DNA of 64,000 nucleotides from Ilyonectria destructans (Eukaryota; Ascomycota; Sordariomycetes; Hypocreales; Nectriaceae): contig JAHEWK010000026.1 of assembly GCA_020740775.1 (NCBI GenBank), positions 496,001 to 560,000 of the forward strand, read 5' to 3'. The notes under the pieces are model-generated. The model had not been told where the DNA came from and searched no databases. It saw nothing but the letters and a program-made list of their open reading frames with translations. Both the position numbers and the translations under genes were made by a program. Below are positions 1 to 11,335 of the stretch, piece after piece; the stretch's first letter is position 1; every line of letters begins with the position of its first letter.

Positions 1-1490
1 GCGGGGATATACCATGGCATGCCCTATATAACCTGTCAGCGGCCACATCTCGCAAGCCAAGAAGATTCGTGTAGCCTGCCTGTGAAACAGAGAGCCCAAA
101 CATGAAGTACCCAGCAGGTGTAATTAGAATAGTAGGCAGAGCAAGCCATAGACGCATCTCGGGCTCGTAAACTCCACCGTTTCGTCTCGCGAGCCATTGA
201 ATACTGTAATCGGACAACTGCCCACCGAAGAAACCGCCTAGAATGGAGCCGATGAAGGTGGGAATGTTGAGGAGCCCCACACCTGAAGAGGAGAAGTTGT
301 ATGGAGGCAAAGTGAAGTATATCGCTTGCACATTTAGCAGGATGGCAAGCCAGGCAAGCTGTGACCCGTACACCAGGGCGACAAACGCAACTCCGGGAAA
401 GGTAAAAAGAAGGATAAAGGGCCGATAGATATGTCTGAAGAGCGCACTACTCCCACCACTAGCAGTGGTGAAGAGCGACATCCGTTGCCAATATGATTTG
501 AGTGGAATGTCGGCCAGCGTGTTGCTTTGTTCCATAGATAACGTGTCTGCGCCAGTGGTTTTGCTTTTCCGGTCTTGCTCAATGCCATCAATGTCGTCCG
601 GAATGTCACCTCGAACCATGGGTGTATATACGGTCTCCTCGTAGCAAAAAGCAAACAAGAGCAGTGTCACTCCAGCTAGAATAGAGCTCCACCACCATAT
701 CCTAGATTCCAATACAACGTGTCAGCTTCGACATGTACACAGGAGGAGGAGAATGACATGGGGAGAGAGGAGGCAGGACGGAATGATCTCGCGTTTGCTT
801 ACCAGCGCCAGCCTTGTGAAGCGGCAGAGTAACCAGCTGCAACAGGCGCCAGGTAAGTACCGGTGCATATCATGATGGTGAGAATGTTTGTCCGCGAGCC
901 GCGCTGGTGCACGAAGAACAAGTCGGCTATCGTCAGAGCGCAAATTGTCTCAGTGATTGAGCCTGCCAACCCGGAGACTATGTTGAACCCGTACAAGTCG
1001 CCAAGGGTCCGCATACGCGCCTGCCAGATGGTCGTCACTACCATGATGACGATGCTGAGGAGATAAACGGGACGCCGACCGAACTTGAATGCAAAGGGGA
1101 TGAACATGATACCGCCAATTGCTAAGCCAGCAGTGGAGACGGCAAAGGATTGATTGAGTTCTTCCCACGAAAAGCCAAGCTCTTCGTGGACTTGGCCATA
1201 GACAACCGTGCCAATATCGATGATGGCATAGACAATCAAAGCATAGAAGCAAACAAGGGCGAAATTGGCATTTTTTCGCGAGCGCGACCAGTTCAGCGGT
1301 TCATTCGGGTCATCGCTCGGGACCGGTTGTAAAATGATCCGCCCGTGTTGTCGCTGGTCAGTGACTGTTCCACTGTAAGCCAATGGACAGGACGGTTTAG
1401 GAGGATGCCTCGCTTACGGTCTTCTAGCTGCACGGTGCCTGGCGGGAACGGCCTCGTGTCGGATCTCTCTATATCGACGCTGAGGGGCAT
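1..1490 (-). CDS. MFS transporter, DHA1 (drug:H+ antiporter) family, C-terminus beyond left edge
   Basis: Major facilitator of the 12-TM DHA1 class, which exports drugs, polyamines or small metabolites at the plasma membrane. The N-terminal region carries the DHA1 hallmark DDPNEPLNWS, followed by the first TM helices and a loop 2-3 motif FKFGRRPVY. I place the start at 1490 (MPLSVD). Two introns fit: 1365-1417 (53 bp), joining GTVQLED to TDQRQHGRII, and 702-802 (101 bp), joining the GWRW of one exon to IWWWSSIL of the next. The central loop and TM7-8 (LLFAFCYEETVYTP...) then continue to the window edge, so the last helices are missing. The reading in the final 60 bases is less convincing and may hide another intron or a lesion. 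It is divergent from the nitrilase gene. The substrate cannot be deduced; membership of DHA1 is well supported. Confidence 0.85.
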
Positions 1491-2305
1491 GGCGACGTGC
1501 TGGAAGATCTCCCGATGATGTTAGGTAAATAATGAGAACAATATAGTTGGGTTTGGCAACAGGACGGAGGCATTTCCTTATGACACTCCCGTTCAAAAGC
1601 GTGTAGACACGTGGTGGTATATATATTAATGCGCGGGATGACTCGTCTCTACACGGGCTCTTGGACTCCACTTCCCTTACAGATGGGTCCGACCATGTCT
1701 CGGGACTCCCCGGACTTCTGATGTTTTAGCGTGGCGGGAGGCTTATTCAGTCCTAGCGTAGGACGCACTGCGGATGTTGCGCGTTGTGGGGAAAGTGGGT
1801 ATATGCGGGGACAAAGCAAGGACACTACTCTGCGTGAGTCATGGCTAACATGATGCTGAGTGTGTGGAGGTTAGTGCGGCGGCTCTCCTTGTCTGGATTA
1901 GTGGCACTCGTGAGGCGCAAGTGCCCGTGGAGACGGAAGCTGCCGTGCTATTACCATATCATCTCGCGTGCTTTGCGTACTTTCCTGTGTCCTTTTTGAT
2001 GAGCACGCATTACCGTTTCCCGCTGTTGTCGGGCGGTATCCATGTTTCGCTCTAGCGACGCGTGCCCCACGGGTCCGATCAAGGTTTTGTAACTTTTGTT
2101 ATTGGCTCTGGTCGAGCAAGCGGCCTTATGCCGGGGGACGAGCCGAGGTGCGAGCCAGGCCCATATCAGATAGGAACGGGTATAAATGTAACTGCTCCCC
2201 CGTGTTTCAAGTGCGACTTGTTACTATGTACTGGAATAAGCTGCCTGTTACCCTCGTGGATCTCCAACGACGCAAGTTTGACGACCTCCGATACACTTCA
2301 GCGCA
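1491..2305. promoter_or_regulatory. Divergent intergenic region between MFS and nitrilase genes
   Basis: About 0.8 kb separates the two start codons, so it should hold both promoters. I see no coding potential, no tRNA and no transposon termini in it. A TATA-like tract (TATATATTAA) lies at about 1619-1628 on the MFS side. No operator could be assigned. Confidence 0.4.
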
Positions 2306-3281
2306 ATGGCTTCCAAATTAAAGATTGCCCTAGTGCAGCTCCACTCTCACGTCTGCCACCCTTCCAACGCCCCTCAAGTACACATCAATTAATCCAGACG
2401 CACAGCCAACCGACCTGTCCAGCAATTTCAACCGCGCGGCCGAGTACATCCGCAACGCTGCCGAGGATGGTGCCAGTATTGCAGTCCTGCCCGAGTACCA
2501 CCTCGCAGGGTTTTGCGAACAACTGCAGGATCCCGAGGCAGCCACACGGCAATCCGCCGAGTACCTGAAGCGCTACCAAACGCTGGCAAAGGAGCTGCAT
2601 ATCGGCATTGTCCCTGGGACGGTGCTCGAGCCCAAGACGCAGGGTGGAGTTGCCGGCGACCACACAGGGCCACTGGCAAATGTAGCACACTTCATAGGCC
2701 CAGACGGAGAGCTGCTTGGACGTTACCAGAAGAAGAATCTGTGGCATCCCGAGCGGCCTCATATCGCCGCTGATACCGAGTCCCCGCACCGTGCATTCGA
2801 CACGCCGTGGGGGAGAGTGGGTCTACTCGTGTGCTGGGATATAGCTTTCCCGGAGGCCTTTCGCGCTCTCATCGCCGACGGGGCGCGCATCGTCATCTGT
2901 CCATCATACTGGGTGGCCGGTGACGGCGGCGAGGGCCGTCGATTCAACAGCTCATGTGAGGCGCTGTTTCTACAGAACGTGTGTGTGGCGCGAGCATTTG
3001 AGAACGCCTGCGCCGTCGTCTTTGTGAATGCCGCTGCTCCACTGGGAAGCACCGACGGCAAGGATCTTCTTGGCAAGGAGTACGTTGGGCAAAGCCAAGT
3101 GGCGATGCCGTTTCAGGGTTCCCAGGGTACGCTTGGTGCTGCCGAGGGTTTGAGTGTCGTCGAAATAGAAATGGAAGCTCTGGATGTGGCAGAGGACGTT
3201 TATAAAGTTCGGCAGGATATGGCAACGGCTGGTTGGCACTATCCACTCGCGTACGAGACTAAGAAAATGGCTATAAAATGA
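2306..3281 (+). CDS. Carbon-nitrogen hydrolase (nitrilase superfamily)
   Basis: Predicted 306-aa enzyme hydrolysing a C-N bond in an amide, nitrile or carbamoyl substrate, probably cytosolic because no signal or TM segment is seen. One intron, 2351-2405 (55 bp), joins [10 protein letters not shown] to [14 protein letters not shown]. Without it the frame stops, and with it the N-terminal strand of the fold is restored. The nitrilase catalytic triad is visible: Glu45 in VLPEYHL, Lys124/125 in [10 protein letters not shown] and Cys158 in [13 protein letters not shown]. The length is normal for small fungal members. The start MASKLK is the first ATG that gives the conserved N-terminus. No partner gene fixes the substrate, so formamidase, omega-amidase or N-carbamoyl hydrolase activities are all possible. 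The gene looks intact. Confidence 0.9.
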
Positions 3282-3586
3282 TATGCTGAGTGGTGGGCGG
3301 GGACAAGAGACACTAGAAACACACAACCCACCCAGAAGGCAGCTTTGGTGATGACTGAAGGAGTGATGTGTCTGCTATAGCAGAAAGGGGTCGGGACTAA
3401 AGGCAGAGAAAATAGATTAAATGAATAGGACCAATGGCTACTGCATTCAGTACCATTTGATCAAACGGTTCACTAAAAGAGACTGAAGAAATAGGCTAGA
3501 AAGACTGTAAATTGAGCTGAAGACTGATCATGACTGAGGGCGTAGCCAGATGGCTATCCTGGTGATGATCTTGAAAGAGGATGCTT
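3282..3586. other. Intergenic, nothing recognised
   Basis: About 300 bp downstream of the nitrilase gene up to a solo LTR. No ORF or structured repeat stands out. Confidence 0.5.
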
Positions 3587-3591
3587 GTTGC

Positions 3592-3797
3592 TGTAACGGG
3601 CTGTGCCCGTAGGTGGCCTCGGGAACTCTCGGCCTTTCGTGGCCCACTTTTACCTTTAAGCCACCATGACGAGTATATTTATGGATGGACCTCCTCTACT
3701 TTCTTTCTCTTCTTCTTTCTCTTCTTCTTTCCTTAAGTTTGGTATACTCTGTAGAGTGGCCTAGCTAGTTGCAATACACTACCTTGAGACCGTTACA
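3592..3797 (+). mobile_element. Solo LTR (family 1), TSD GTTGC
   Basis: A 206-bp block starts TGTAACGG and ends CCGTTACA. It is flanked by the perfect 5-bp duplication GTTGC (3587-3591 and 3798-3802), as expected for a solo LTR left after recombination. It contains a TATATTTA box-like motif and a CTTTCTCTTCTTCT-rich tract. A second copy in inverted orientation is at 62271-62467. The two differ mainly by length of the pyrimidine tract. Confidence 0.9.
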
Positions 3798-3868
3798 GTT
3801 GCTTGCTTCTATCTACACATCCAAAGCTCTTTTATGGTCCCAATAGGTCAGGCCACTAGTCCTATGCC

Positions 3869-4128
3869 AGCGCTCGCAATAGTTCAGACCATTTAGACTA
3901 TTAGTCCAGACTACGCCATCACCCGTGGCAACGCTGCCATTAAATGGAATTTATTCAAGTCAAAAGCAATTAATACCGCATTTTAACTGGTGGAAATAAA
4001 ACTTGACCAATTGGATGCTGGTATTTTTTACTTTTGACTTGATTGAGTTGAATTTGATAGCAGCGTTGCCACGGGTGATGGCGTAGTCTGGACTAATTGT
4101 CTAAATGGTCTGAACTATTGCGAGCGCT
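3869..4128. repeat. Hairpin MITE-like element
   Basis: A 260-bp element whose two arms (about 3869-3940 and 4058-4128) are near-perfect inverted repeats starting AGCGCTCGCAATAGTTCAG. There is no coding capacity. The same end motif (GTGCTCGCAATAGT) recurs at 43195, so these are probably related pogo-type termini. It abuts the left end of the decayed pogo element. No clear TSD was found. Confidence 0.7.
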
Positions 4129-4129
4129 A

Positions 4130-6843
4130 TTCGTATCCCTCTATCAAACCTTCGAATCATCCCAACTCCACTAACATAAAGCCAAATTATATATAATTAT
4201 AGCATTAAAATGCCCTCAACTTGCTCTTTTTAATTATATCGAATTTATCGCAAAAACGTCGATATGCAGCAAAGGCGGCGCGGTTGTATGTAGCAGGTCG
4301 CGAAACAACGCGTCCCACGCGTGCTAACGCATTCCAATAATGCACACTGACAGTTAGGGAAACCTACGCTCGCTACCACGCCGACGAACACCTCGTTAAG
4401 AAGTATATCCGCTTCATAAAACAAGGCAAACAACTACCGAACCCAGAGTCTGACAGCACCGGTGGCGCGATGAACGCTTGTATCTCTATTGAAGAAGAAA
4501 GGGCGATAATCACCTATCTCTGGCAGGTAGAAAACACACCTTTCGCCCTAACTAAAGCTTATGCCATAAACAAGGCCAATTATCTATGCCGACTTCGAGG
4601 TGCTAGCCCTATTTCTTCTTCTTAGCTTTCAAGGTTTAAGAAAAGGCATCCCGAGATATCCTTCAAGAAGGAGAAGCCCAAGGAAATTATCCGCATTGGT
4701 GCGGAGTTACAGATACCTGAGATACAGGCATGGTTTGCTGAATATCGTAAGGTTATTCGCACTTGTGGTGTTCTTTCTTAAAACCTCTAGAATTTTAACG
4801 AATCCCCCTTACAAATCAGCTTCACGAAAGGCAGCAGAAAGCTTGGCTATACAATGATAAAGAAGGCGAAAAGGCCTATATCCTTCCAACCGGGTAATAA
4901 GGAATCTTTAACGGCTGTCGATGCTATTAGCGCTGCTGGCAAAGCAATTCCTTCCTTCCTCATCCTTAGTGCCAAGATCCTGCTTGAGGACTATACGGCT
5001 TCAACTTTGAACGATGATATCATCCTCACAAGAACGAATTCTGGTTATAACAACACCGACCGGGCCTTCCAGTGGCTTCAACATTTCAATTGATAGTCTT
5101 TTCACCACAGTGATAGCTTTGCCGGCTTCACTATTGAGCAGTGGTTTGGCTATCCGTATGACATTACAGAGTCAACTTTAAAGGAGCGATGCAAAGGCCG
5201 TTCGTTCCATCATTAACGCATAAAGTCGGTGCCTCGGCTGCTAATAATGGATAGATTTCATACTCATAAGGACCCTTAATTCGGCTGGTACTGCGAATTA
5301 TTCAATATCATCCCTTTCAAGCTTCCCTCGCATACAAGCCATCTCATATAACCGCTTGATGTTGGTGTTTACCAGCATATAAAGTCACAGCAACAAAAGT
5401 ACCTCTTGGAGCACGTGTAAGGCGTCGGGATGCAGGTATCTCGATATAACTTCCTTTGTATGTAGAATGATATCTATCGGAAGGCGTTCCGGGCCTGTTA
5501 CATCTATGGTAGGTTCGAAAAAGCAGGCCTTTGGCCTATATCTGAAGACATCGTCTTAGAACCCCTGATTGAACAGGAAGCCGACCGCAAGGAGCCTCTC
5601 TTTCTGGGTCGGATCCAGTCTATCGAGATGACGCCCCGACGCGCAAAACGCAAGCTTCAGGCCGTCCTGGAGACGGACATCTTCAATGAAAGCATAACGA
5701 ACGTTATGAAGGATGTGATAACGGCACTCGACGTTTCTATCATCTCTCAGCAGGCCCAGAATCGCATCCATAAGCTTACGGAGGAGCGCATCAGCCGTGA
5801 GGCACGACGTACGAAGACCCGACGGCAGATTCAAGGCGTCAAAGATGGCGCTCTTTCCATGGGTCAGCTTCGAGCCAAAGTGAAGGCACGAGCAGATGAG
5901 GAATACGAAGATGAAGCAAAACAGCTTACCCGAGCCCAAGAGAAGATGATGAGGGATATCCAGAAGCAAGAACAATAAAAGGCTCGTAAAGACCGTGTCG
6001 GTCAGCCGGTCTTACGAAGCAGGGCGGCGGCGGCGGCGAAGAAACAGGCTGAAGAAGACTATCGCGAGAAGTTAAACAGCCAGATCCCTGAAGAAGAAAA
6101 AGACCAAGCAACACAGCTTCTTAAGCAATGGAACAAAGCCGATGACCTTAAGAAGTGGTCTCTTTATCACACAAGGCCTCTGCCTATCCTCAAGATGCTA
6201 CCGGAAGTTGTTAAGTGGAAAAGGGAGGCAGAGGCATAGGCACAAGAGCGAGTGGCTCAAGAGCTACAACTTCCTGACCTCCCGGAAGATACACAAGCCG
6301 ACCCCGAGGCTCCGGGAGACTACCTATCGCTAGGGCTTTCGTCGATGCCTCTTATACCTCCGAGTGACTCCTCTGGTGTTCAAGTTGTCCTAGAAGGGGG
6401 CAACCGCAGCCAACCGAACCCCTTTGCGCTACCCTTCACTCATCAGCCCCTGGGCTTATCACAGGCAGAAGAAGAAGCCGTGATATATAAGATTATGGAA
6501 GAAATTACTGCGCAGGAAGTGGTAGATGATGAAGATGATGATAATCGTCTTATTACGCCGAGGAATCCTCATTTGAATGCATCGTGGTCTTCTTCTGACG
6601 ACGATGAAGATGCCTCTTTTATTGTTAGTGTAGGGCGGCGAATTACATTGCCGCCGGGACGTAAGCGAAGGTATCAGGAATAAGAACAACAGCCCTCATT
6701 CCACCATATATCGAGAAAAATAGAAAGGAAAAAAATACAGCACGTATAATAGTACCTATGCTTTACTGTGAATTGATTTTTTGAAGATATATTTAAGTTT
6801 GATGAGGATATATTGATTTGAAGGTCTGATAGAGGGATACGAA
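4130..6843 (+). pseudogene. Decayed Fot1/pogo-type DDE transposon (copy 1)
   Basis: A DNA transposon relic bounded by short inverted repeats: TTCGTATCCCTCTATCA at 4130 and its complement ending near 6843. Inside, a CENP-B/pogo transposase is readable only by changing frame several times. There is a helix-turn-helix part near 4390-4640 (KYIRFIKQGKQ, then RFKKRHPEISF), a DDE core at 4800-5350 (NESPLQ, SFQPGNKESLTAV, PSHTSHL before the third acid) and a long coiled, charged C-terminal region at 5628-6683 ending in an acidic tail. Several in-frame stops show it is dead. The same family is present at 45.6-48.1 kb, where the C-terminal tail (FISVGSSIELP) matches FIVSVGRRITLP here. No TSD was identified with confidence. 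Confidence 0.8.
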
Positions 6844-7509
6844 GGCGTCAAAGATACGATGAATGCAGCCATCTCTCCAGGGGAGAGATGGGGGTGTAAA
6901 GGGCCTGCCCCACCTACTCAACCCATCGAGTAGGACTCGTTGCAGTTGTCATTGGGAGAGGGAGGAGCAGTTGGGGACGGTGGTACTTTTAGTGCTCCAT
7001 TTTAGCAGAAAAGGAGGTAAAATCGCACACAGAAAGATTGCTGTTGGTACAAAACCGGCTTGGCTTCGCCTGGGTACCACTGTGTTGCAGATCCAGCCTG
7101 CCTACAGTGGCTGCAGCTGCCTGCTACAGCTGCTACCCCCTAAACCGGCAAAGCTTTCATCTGTGTATAAGAGCTGCACGGCTCCCGTGCAGCTTCACAT
7201 GGAGCTCTTGCTCCTCAGATAATTCTCATCAATTAACATGATGCCAAATGTGATCCTTGCGGAGCCAATTGTCTGACACACTGTCTATACTGTGTATCTT
7301 TAAGCGATACTGGCCGCTGCCACGACCGCCACCCTGTGGAGCACTGGGCAGTTCAGCAACTCGCGCCATTCCAAGTTGAGGTTGCCGCCGCGCTAATCCG
7401 TAAAGTGCTCGCCCACAGATGCTTATTAACTACGGAGCATTTATCTGGGGCCTGACATTGTCTTCCCTAAACCGTACCTTCCCTCAACCACCACCTGCAT
7501 AGTTAAGAC
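6844..7509. other. Intergenic region upstream of Zn2Cys6 gene
   Basis: Roughly 670 bp with no believable gene. A short inverted repeat CCATCTCTCC/GGGAGAGATGG lies near 6870-6892. The region must contain the promoter of the following regulator. Confidence 0.4.
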
Positions 7510-9071
7510 ATGTTTGCAAACTTTGAGCTGTGGTCGGGTGGCATGGTCGAGCACTCGAACAAGGCAAGTCTGCCGCGATCCACAAGCGGTTGCATTCCCT
7601 GTACGTTCCTTGACCCCTGCTCTCAGCGCAACTCGCCTACTGCCAACGGCGCTAATTACGTGTGACCAAAGGCCGCCGCAACAAGAAAAAGTGCGACGAG
7701 AGGCGGCCGGCTTGCGTGCGCTGTGTACGGCGAAGTCAAGGCGAGTGCACTTGGCCGCGGCCTACATCCTCGCCCTCCTCCGCCACGGGCCCAGATGACG
7801 GACAGCAGCCTCAGAATGGGAGAGAGACTACTCTGTGCACAGTGAGGCCTAGCACCGATTCTGTGCTTGGCATATGTGCCACCATGCCGGGTATCCAACC
7901 TGCGTTTGCCTGGGAGCTGATGTGCTGTGCCAACCGCGCAATTCACGGCGCCTACTTTGACGATCACTACTCCATCTTTATCCCCTTACTCCCGCTGCTG
8001 GCCGAGTTTCCCTCTTATGCTTACACATGGCTGGCACTAGGGGCTGCTCAACTGGCGCAGCAACTACCGTCCGCAGAGAACCCATTGCGACTCATGTCGC
8101 TAGAATACCACTCGCAGGCAATAGGCGGCCTGCGCCAACACCTCCACTCTGCCCCAGTACCTCAGGAATGGGCCCTGTGCTCCATGCTGCTACTTCACAT
8201 TTTCGAAAAGTTTGGCGACGGGTACCGATCGCCCTCGGATGTACATGTTAAGTCGGCGCGAAGCATCTTTCTCCGCCATTTCACCCATTCGCCTCCGAGA
8301 GACATGCGCCACATTCTACAGCTAGAGAGCCTGGTATACCGAGTCGCCATTACTAGCACTTTCCGGCTAGGGCCCATGTGTCACCTGGAGGAATACTCCT
8401 CCCTGGACGAGCTCCTCGATATATGGGCGTCGTCACCGATCACTTGTGGTTTGTGGCAACATAGCCTCTGGATCGGTCTGCGGCCGCCCATATTCAGTGC
8501 AGTCTTTAAGCTATCAGTCCTCCTCCGTCTCGTGCCCCTCCAACCTTCCTGGAGGTCTGAGCTAGACAAGCTAGAGGGCAACTTTCGGCACTATCTTGGG
8601 CCTTATGAGGCGTGGCCGTCGCACATGGGCGACCCAGATCATCCACCGGATAGCGGTGGCAGGCCTTGCTTGTCGCTAGCAGACCAGGCCCGCGCCGCGC
8701 ACTGCCTTTACGCTTATGCCTGCCACATAATCACGACCAAATTGCGGGACCCTGAGTCAACGCAGTCTGGGGATCAGGTCCGTCGAGTATCCCGCCTCGG
8801 TTTCCGCCTTCTGGCGTACCTGGCAAAAGCCGGGTTCCTATCACCAGTGTTGATATGGCCAGCCACCATCATCAGTCTCGCCGCGTCGAGTCCGGAGGAC
8901 CAGGATATAGCGACGCTGTACATCAACGGTCTAGCCCACAAGTCTGGATCACGGGCCATTACATCAGTAATGCGCCTTCTGCACCTTGCATGGACGAGAA
9001 CCAGTAAAGAATGGCCGGCCGGAACGAATATACTCTTTGACTTCGAAGCGCTCGGCGACGTTTTTATCTGA
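7510..9071 (+). CDS. Zn2Cys6 fungal transcription factor
   Basis: A 496-aa regulator with a compact N-terminal zinc binuclear cluster: GCIPCRRNKKKCDERRPACVRC continuing to the sixth Cys in QGECTWP (I quote only the key cysteines: two in exon 1, four in exon 2). The cluster is complete only if intron 7601-7671 (71 bp) is removed: exon 1 starts MFANFELWSGG at 7510 and ends inside the second Cys codon. The rest is the helical fungal regulatory region with no DNA-binding features, of the acidic, Trp-rich type seen in sterol-uptake-like (Upc2) short factors, but that assignment is tentative. No frameshift or internal stop is present. Its stop codon is followed almost immediately by transposon debris, so its original downstream neighbour may have been displaced. 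Its target genes are unknown. Confidence 0.85.
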
Positions 9072-9084
9072 ATGGCAATGAACT

Positions 9085-9535
9085 TGCATGGCTTTGGGCA
9101 AGCGTGGGAGATCCTGAAGACAATGGACTATCTGTTCGTAAATTCAGGCAGGCTGCGGAGGACACCCGGTTCGAGGAAGCCTCTCATTTCAAGTCGGGAA
9201 TTGACTGCGGATGGGCGAAGCTCGAAGAAACTATTACGTCAAAACGTATCGTACACCTGTCTATCAAGCCGCGCTAGCGCTTCACCCATCCTATGGCTAC
9301 GACTACTCTGAGCGGCACTAGAAAGTCGCGATGGACAAGCCGCAATGGTACAGAGACATGCAGTCCGCTGTTGGTAACCTGTTCGATGAACACGCCAGAC
9401 AGGCTGAAGTGGAAACGCAAGCTCAGGCGAGGCTTTTGGAGAGTGAAGGTGGCGAGACCGATGCTGAGGTCGACGATTATGGTTCCTTTGGGAAAAGGTC
9501 AATCCGCTCCTTGAGTACGCAGCGAAAGAAAGCCA
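9085..9535 (+). pseudogene. hAT transposase C-terminal fragment (decayed)
   Basis: Stringing three frames together gives a typical hAT transposase region just before the dimerisation domain: AWEILKTMDYLF, then FRQAAEDTRFEEASHFK, CGWAKLEE, YYVKTYRTPVYQAALALHP, SYGYDYSERH, a stop, and KVAMDKPQWYRDMQSAV. At least two frameshifts and one stop are seen. No hAT termini flank it. It runs straight into a Mutator-like transposase, so it looks like a captured or truncated copy. Confidence 0.65.
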
Positions 9536-9539
9536 AGAC

Positions 9540-11100
9540 AATCAGGCTTGTTGGCATAGTATGGACCGTCCCATACTGTCTCCGAATGTGGAAACGCTAT
9601 CCGGAAATAATGAGCTTCGACAACACGTACAATACAAACCGCTTCAAGCTGCCGCTCTTTCAGATTATGGGGCAGACCTGCCTAAAATCTGTCTACAACG
9701 CCGCATTCGGTTTGGTCGATAATGAGAGACGCGAAGGGTTCCAATTCCTCACGGCAGCGGTCAGAGACTTGACCGAGAGGCATGCGATTCCACTAACGTA
9801 TATGATAAGCGAGCGGCGCAGACAAGCGAGCGGCGCACTCTGATTTTCACCTTAAATTGCGAATTTCAAAAAGTTCTTAAAATTTCAAACTATACTAGAA
9901 ATAGCTAGAATTTTGAATATATATCTACTAAGTATATAATAATAAGTGTAAGCTTTCCTAAATTTTCAGAAAAATCCTTTATAGAGTTATTTAGAGAAAT
10001 CTTATTCGCACTGTTTTTTTTCTTGTTTTTAATTTTAAAAAGTTAAATAAATTAATTAAATGTCTAAGAAAAATAGCATCTTATGACTTTTTTAATTGAG
10101 TATTTAAAATTATTTTTCTAAAAATCCTCAAGCTATACAGTCTATTTTAGAAAATCTAGAATTTATACTTTTAGCTGTACAGTATAAGTGCGCCGCTCGC
10201 TTGTCTGCGCCGCTCGCTTATCATATACGTTACCAGATGTTGTTATTACCGACTACGATCAGGCGATTAAGGAAGCACTGGATAGCCAGTATCCCGAGAT
10301 GCCAGCAACAGCTATGTATCCACCATATCAACGCAAACGTTCTTCTTAATGCGAAGCGGAAATGGAAGAACGCAAAGGAAGATGGGGAAAGTGTCGAAGG
10401 CGGTAGCTCTGGCAGTGAACAGACGCAGGCAGTGTTGTCTCCGGGTGATATGGAGGTTGTGCTCGCAGCAGAGAGACAAGAATGCCCGCTGGCCCAGAGT
10501 AACCTCGCTGCGCCTGTACCGCACAACTACCGCGGTGTCCTCGACCTGTGGAAGTTCGTCGCTTTTGCAGAGACAAAAGAAGAGCACGAAAAGGCTTGGG
10601 TACGCCTATGTGACAAGTTCAACGACCAGCAGGCCATCCTTATGTACCTCTACAAGACGTACTTGCCCATACGAGCGCAATGGGCACAATGCTTCATCAA
10701 AAAGTACCGCAATTTTGGGGTTCGGATGACTTCCGGCACCGAGGCCAGCAACAACAATGTTCAGAGTTACCTGCTCAAGGGGATGAGCCATTTGTACTCG
10801 CTGTTTGAGGCTTTCGAGGCCATGCTGAATGATCAAGAGCGAGACTTCATCGATGCCTGTTCGCAGGATGAGGTACTGACTTCTCGTACACATTCTGGCC
10901 CCGGCTCAGAGTACCTGGGAGAACTTCGCACGGTGATGTCTGAGCCGGGGCTCAAGCTTGTTGCCGAAGAACATCGGCGTGCTTTGAGATCGACACCAAG
11001 CAAGTCACGTCCTTGGCCGGAGACGGTAGGGGATTGCAACGAGGATTGTTCCGTCTCATTGCAGCTGGGGATACCGTTGCAACGCATCACGCATCACGTG
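9540..11100 (+). pseudogene. Mutator-like (MULE) transposase, split by a MITE
   Basis: A MULE transposase with the three acidic motifs. The first Asp is in IMSFDNTYNTNRF, the second in PDVVITDYDQAIKEAL just after the MITE, and the Glu in TSGTEASNNNVQSYL near 10740. The gene is broken by a 435-bp MITE (9796-10230). Excising it with one TA copy joins HAIPL to PDVVITDYD in frame. A separate frameshift near 10310 is needed to continue into CIHHINANVLLNAKRKW. The C-terminal SWIM-type zinc finger is not recognisable and the sequence decays after about 11100. The N-terminal part is fused to the hAT fragment. Not functional. Confidence 0.8.
9796..10230. mobile_element. MITE family E, copy 1 (435 bp), TA target duplication
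   Basis: A non-coding AT-rich element with terminal inverted repeats of about 45 bp beginning ACGTATATGATAAGCGAGCG. Within each terminus the unit AAGCGAGCGGCGCA occurs twice in tandem. It is flanked by TA at 9794-9795 and 10231-10232. Copies 2 (61729-62154) and 3 (62249-63431 with insertions) are elsewhere in the window. TA duplication and TIR structure suggest mobilisation by a Tc1/mariner-type transposase, but none with these ends is present here. Confidence 0.9.
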
Positions 11101-11335
11101 CACCACCAGGATAGCCTAGACACAAACCACCAGCATGTACGTAAAGCCACCAAAGACCCTCCCACGCAACCTTCACTATTGTCAAAAGATTTCCAAAATC
11201 TTACGAATTGGCTTTTTTATGAATTAATACTTCCCATACTTCCCAAAAAATAAAAAAAACCCTGCCATTAGCCAACTTCGTTCCTCAAGGCTCTTTTGCG
11301 CAAACCGCGACCGGTTTGCCTCTCCTGTTTCATTA

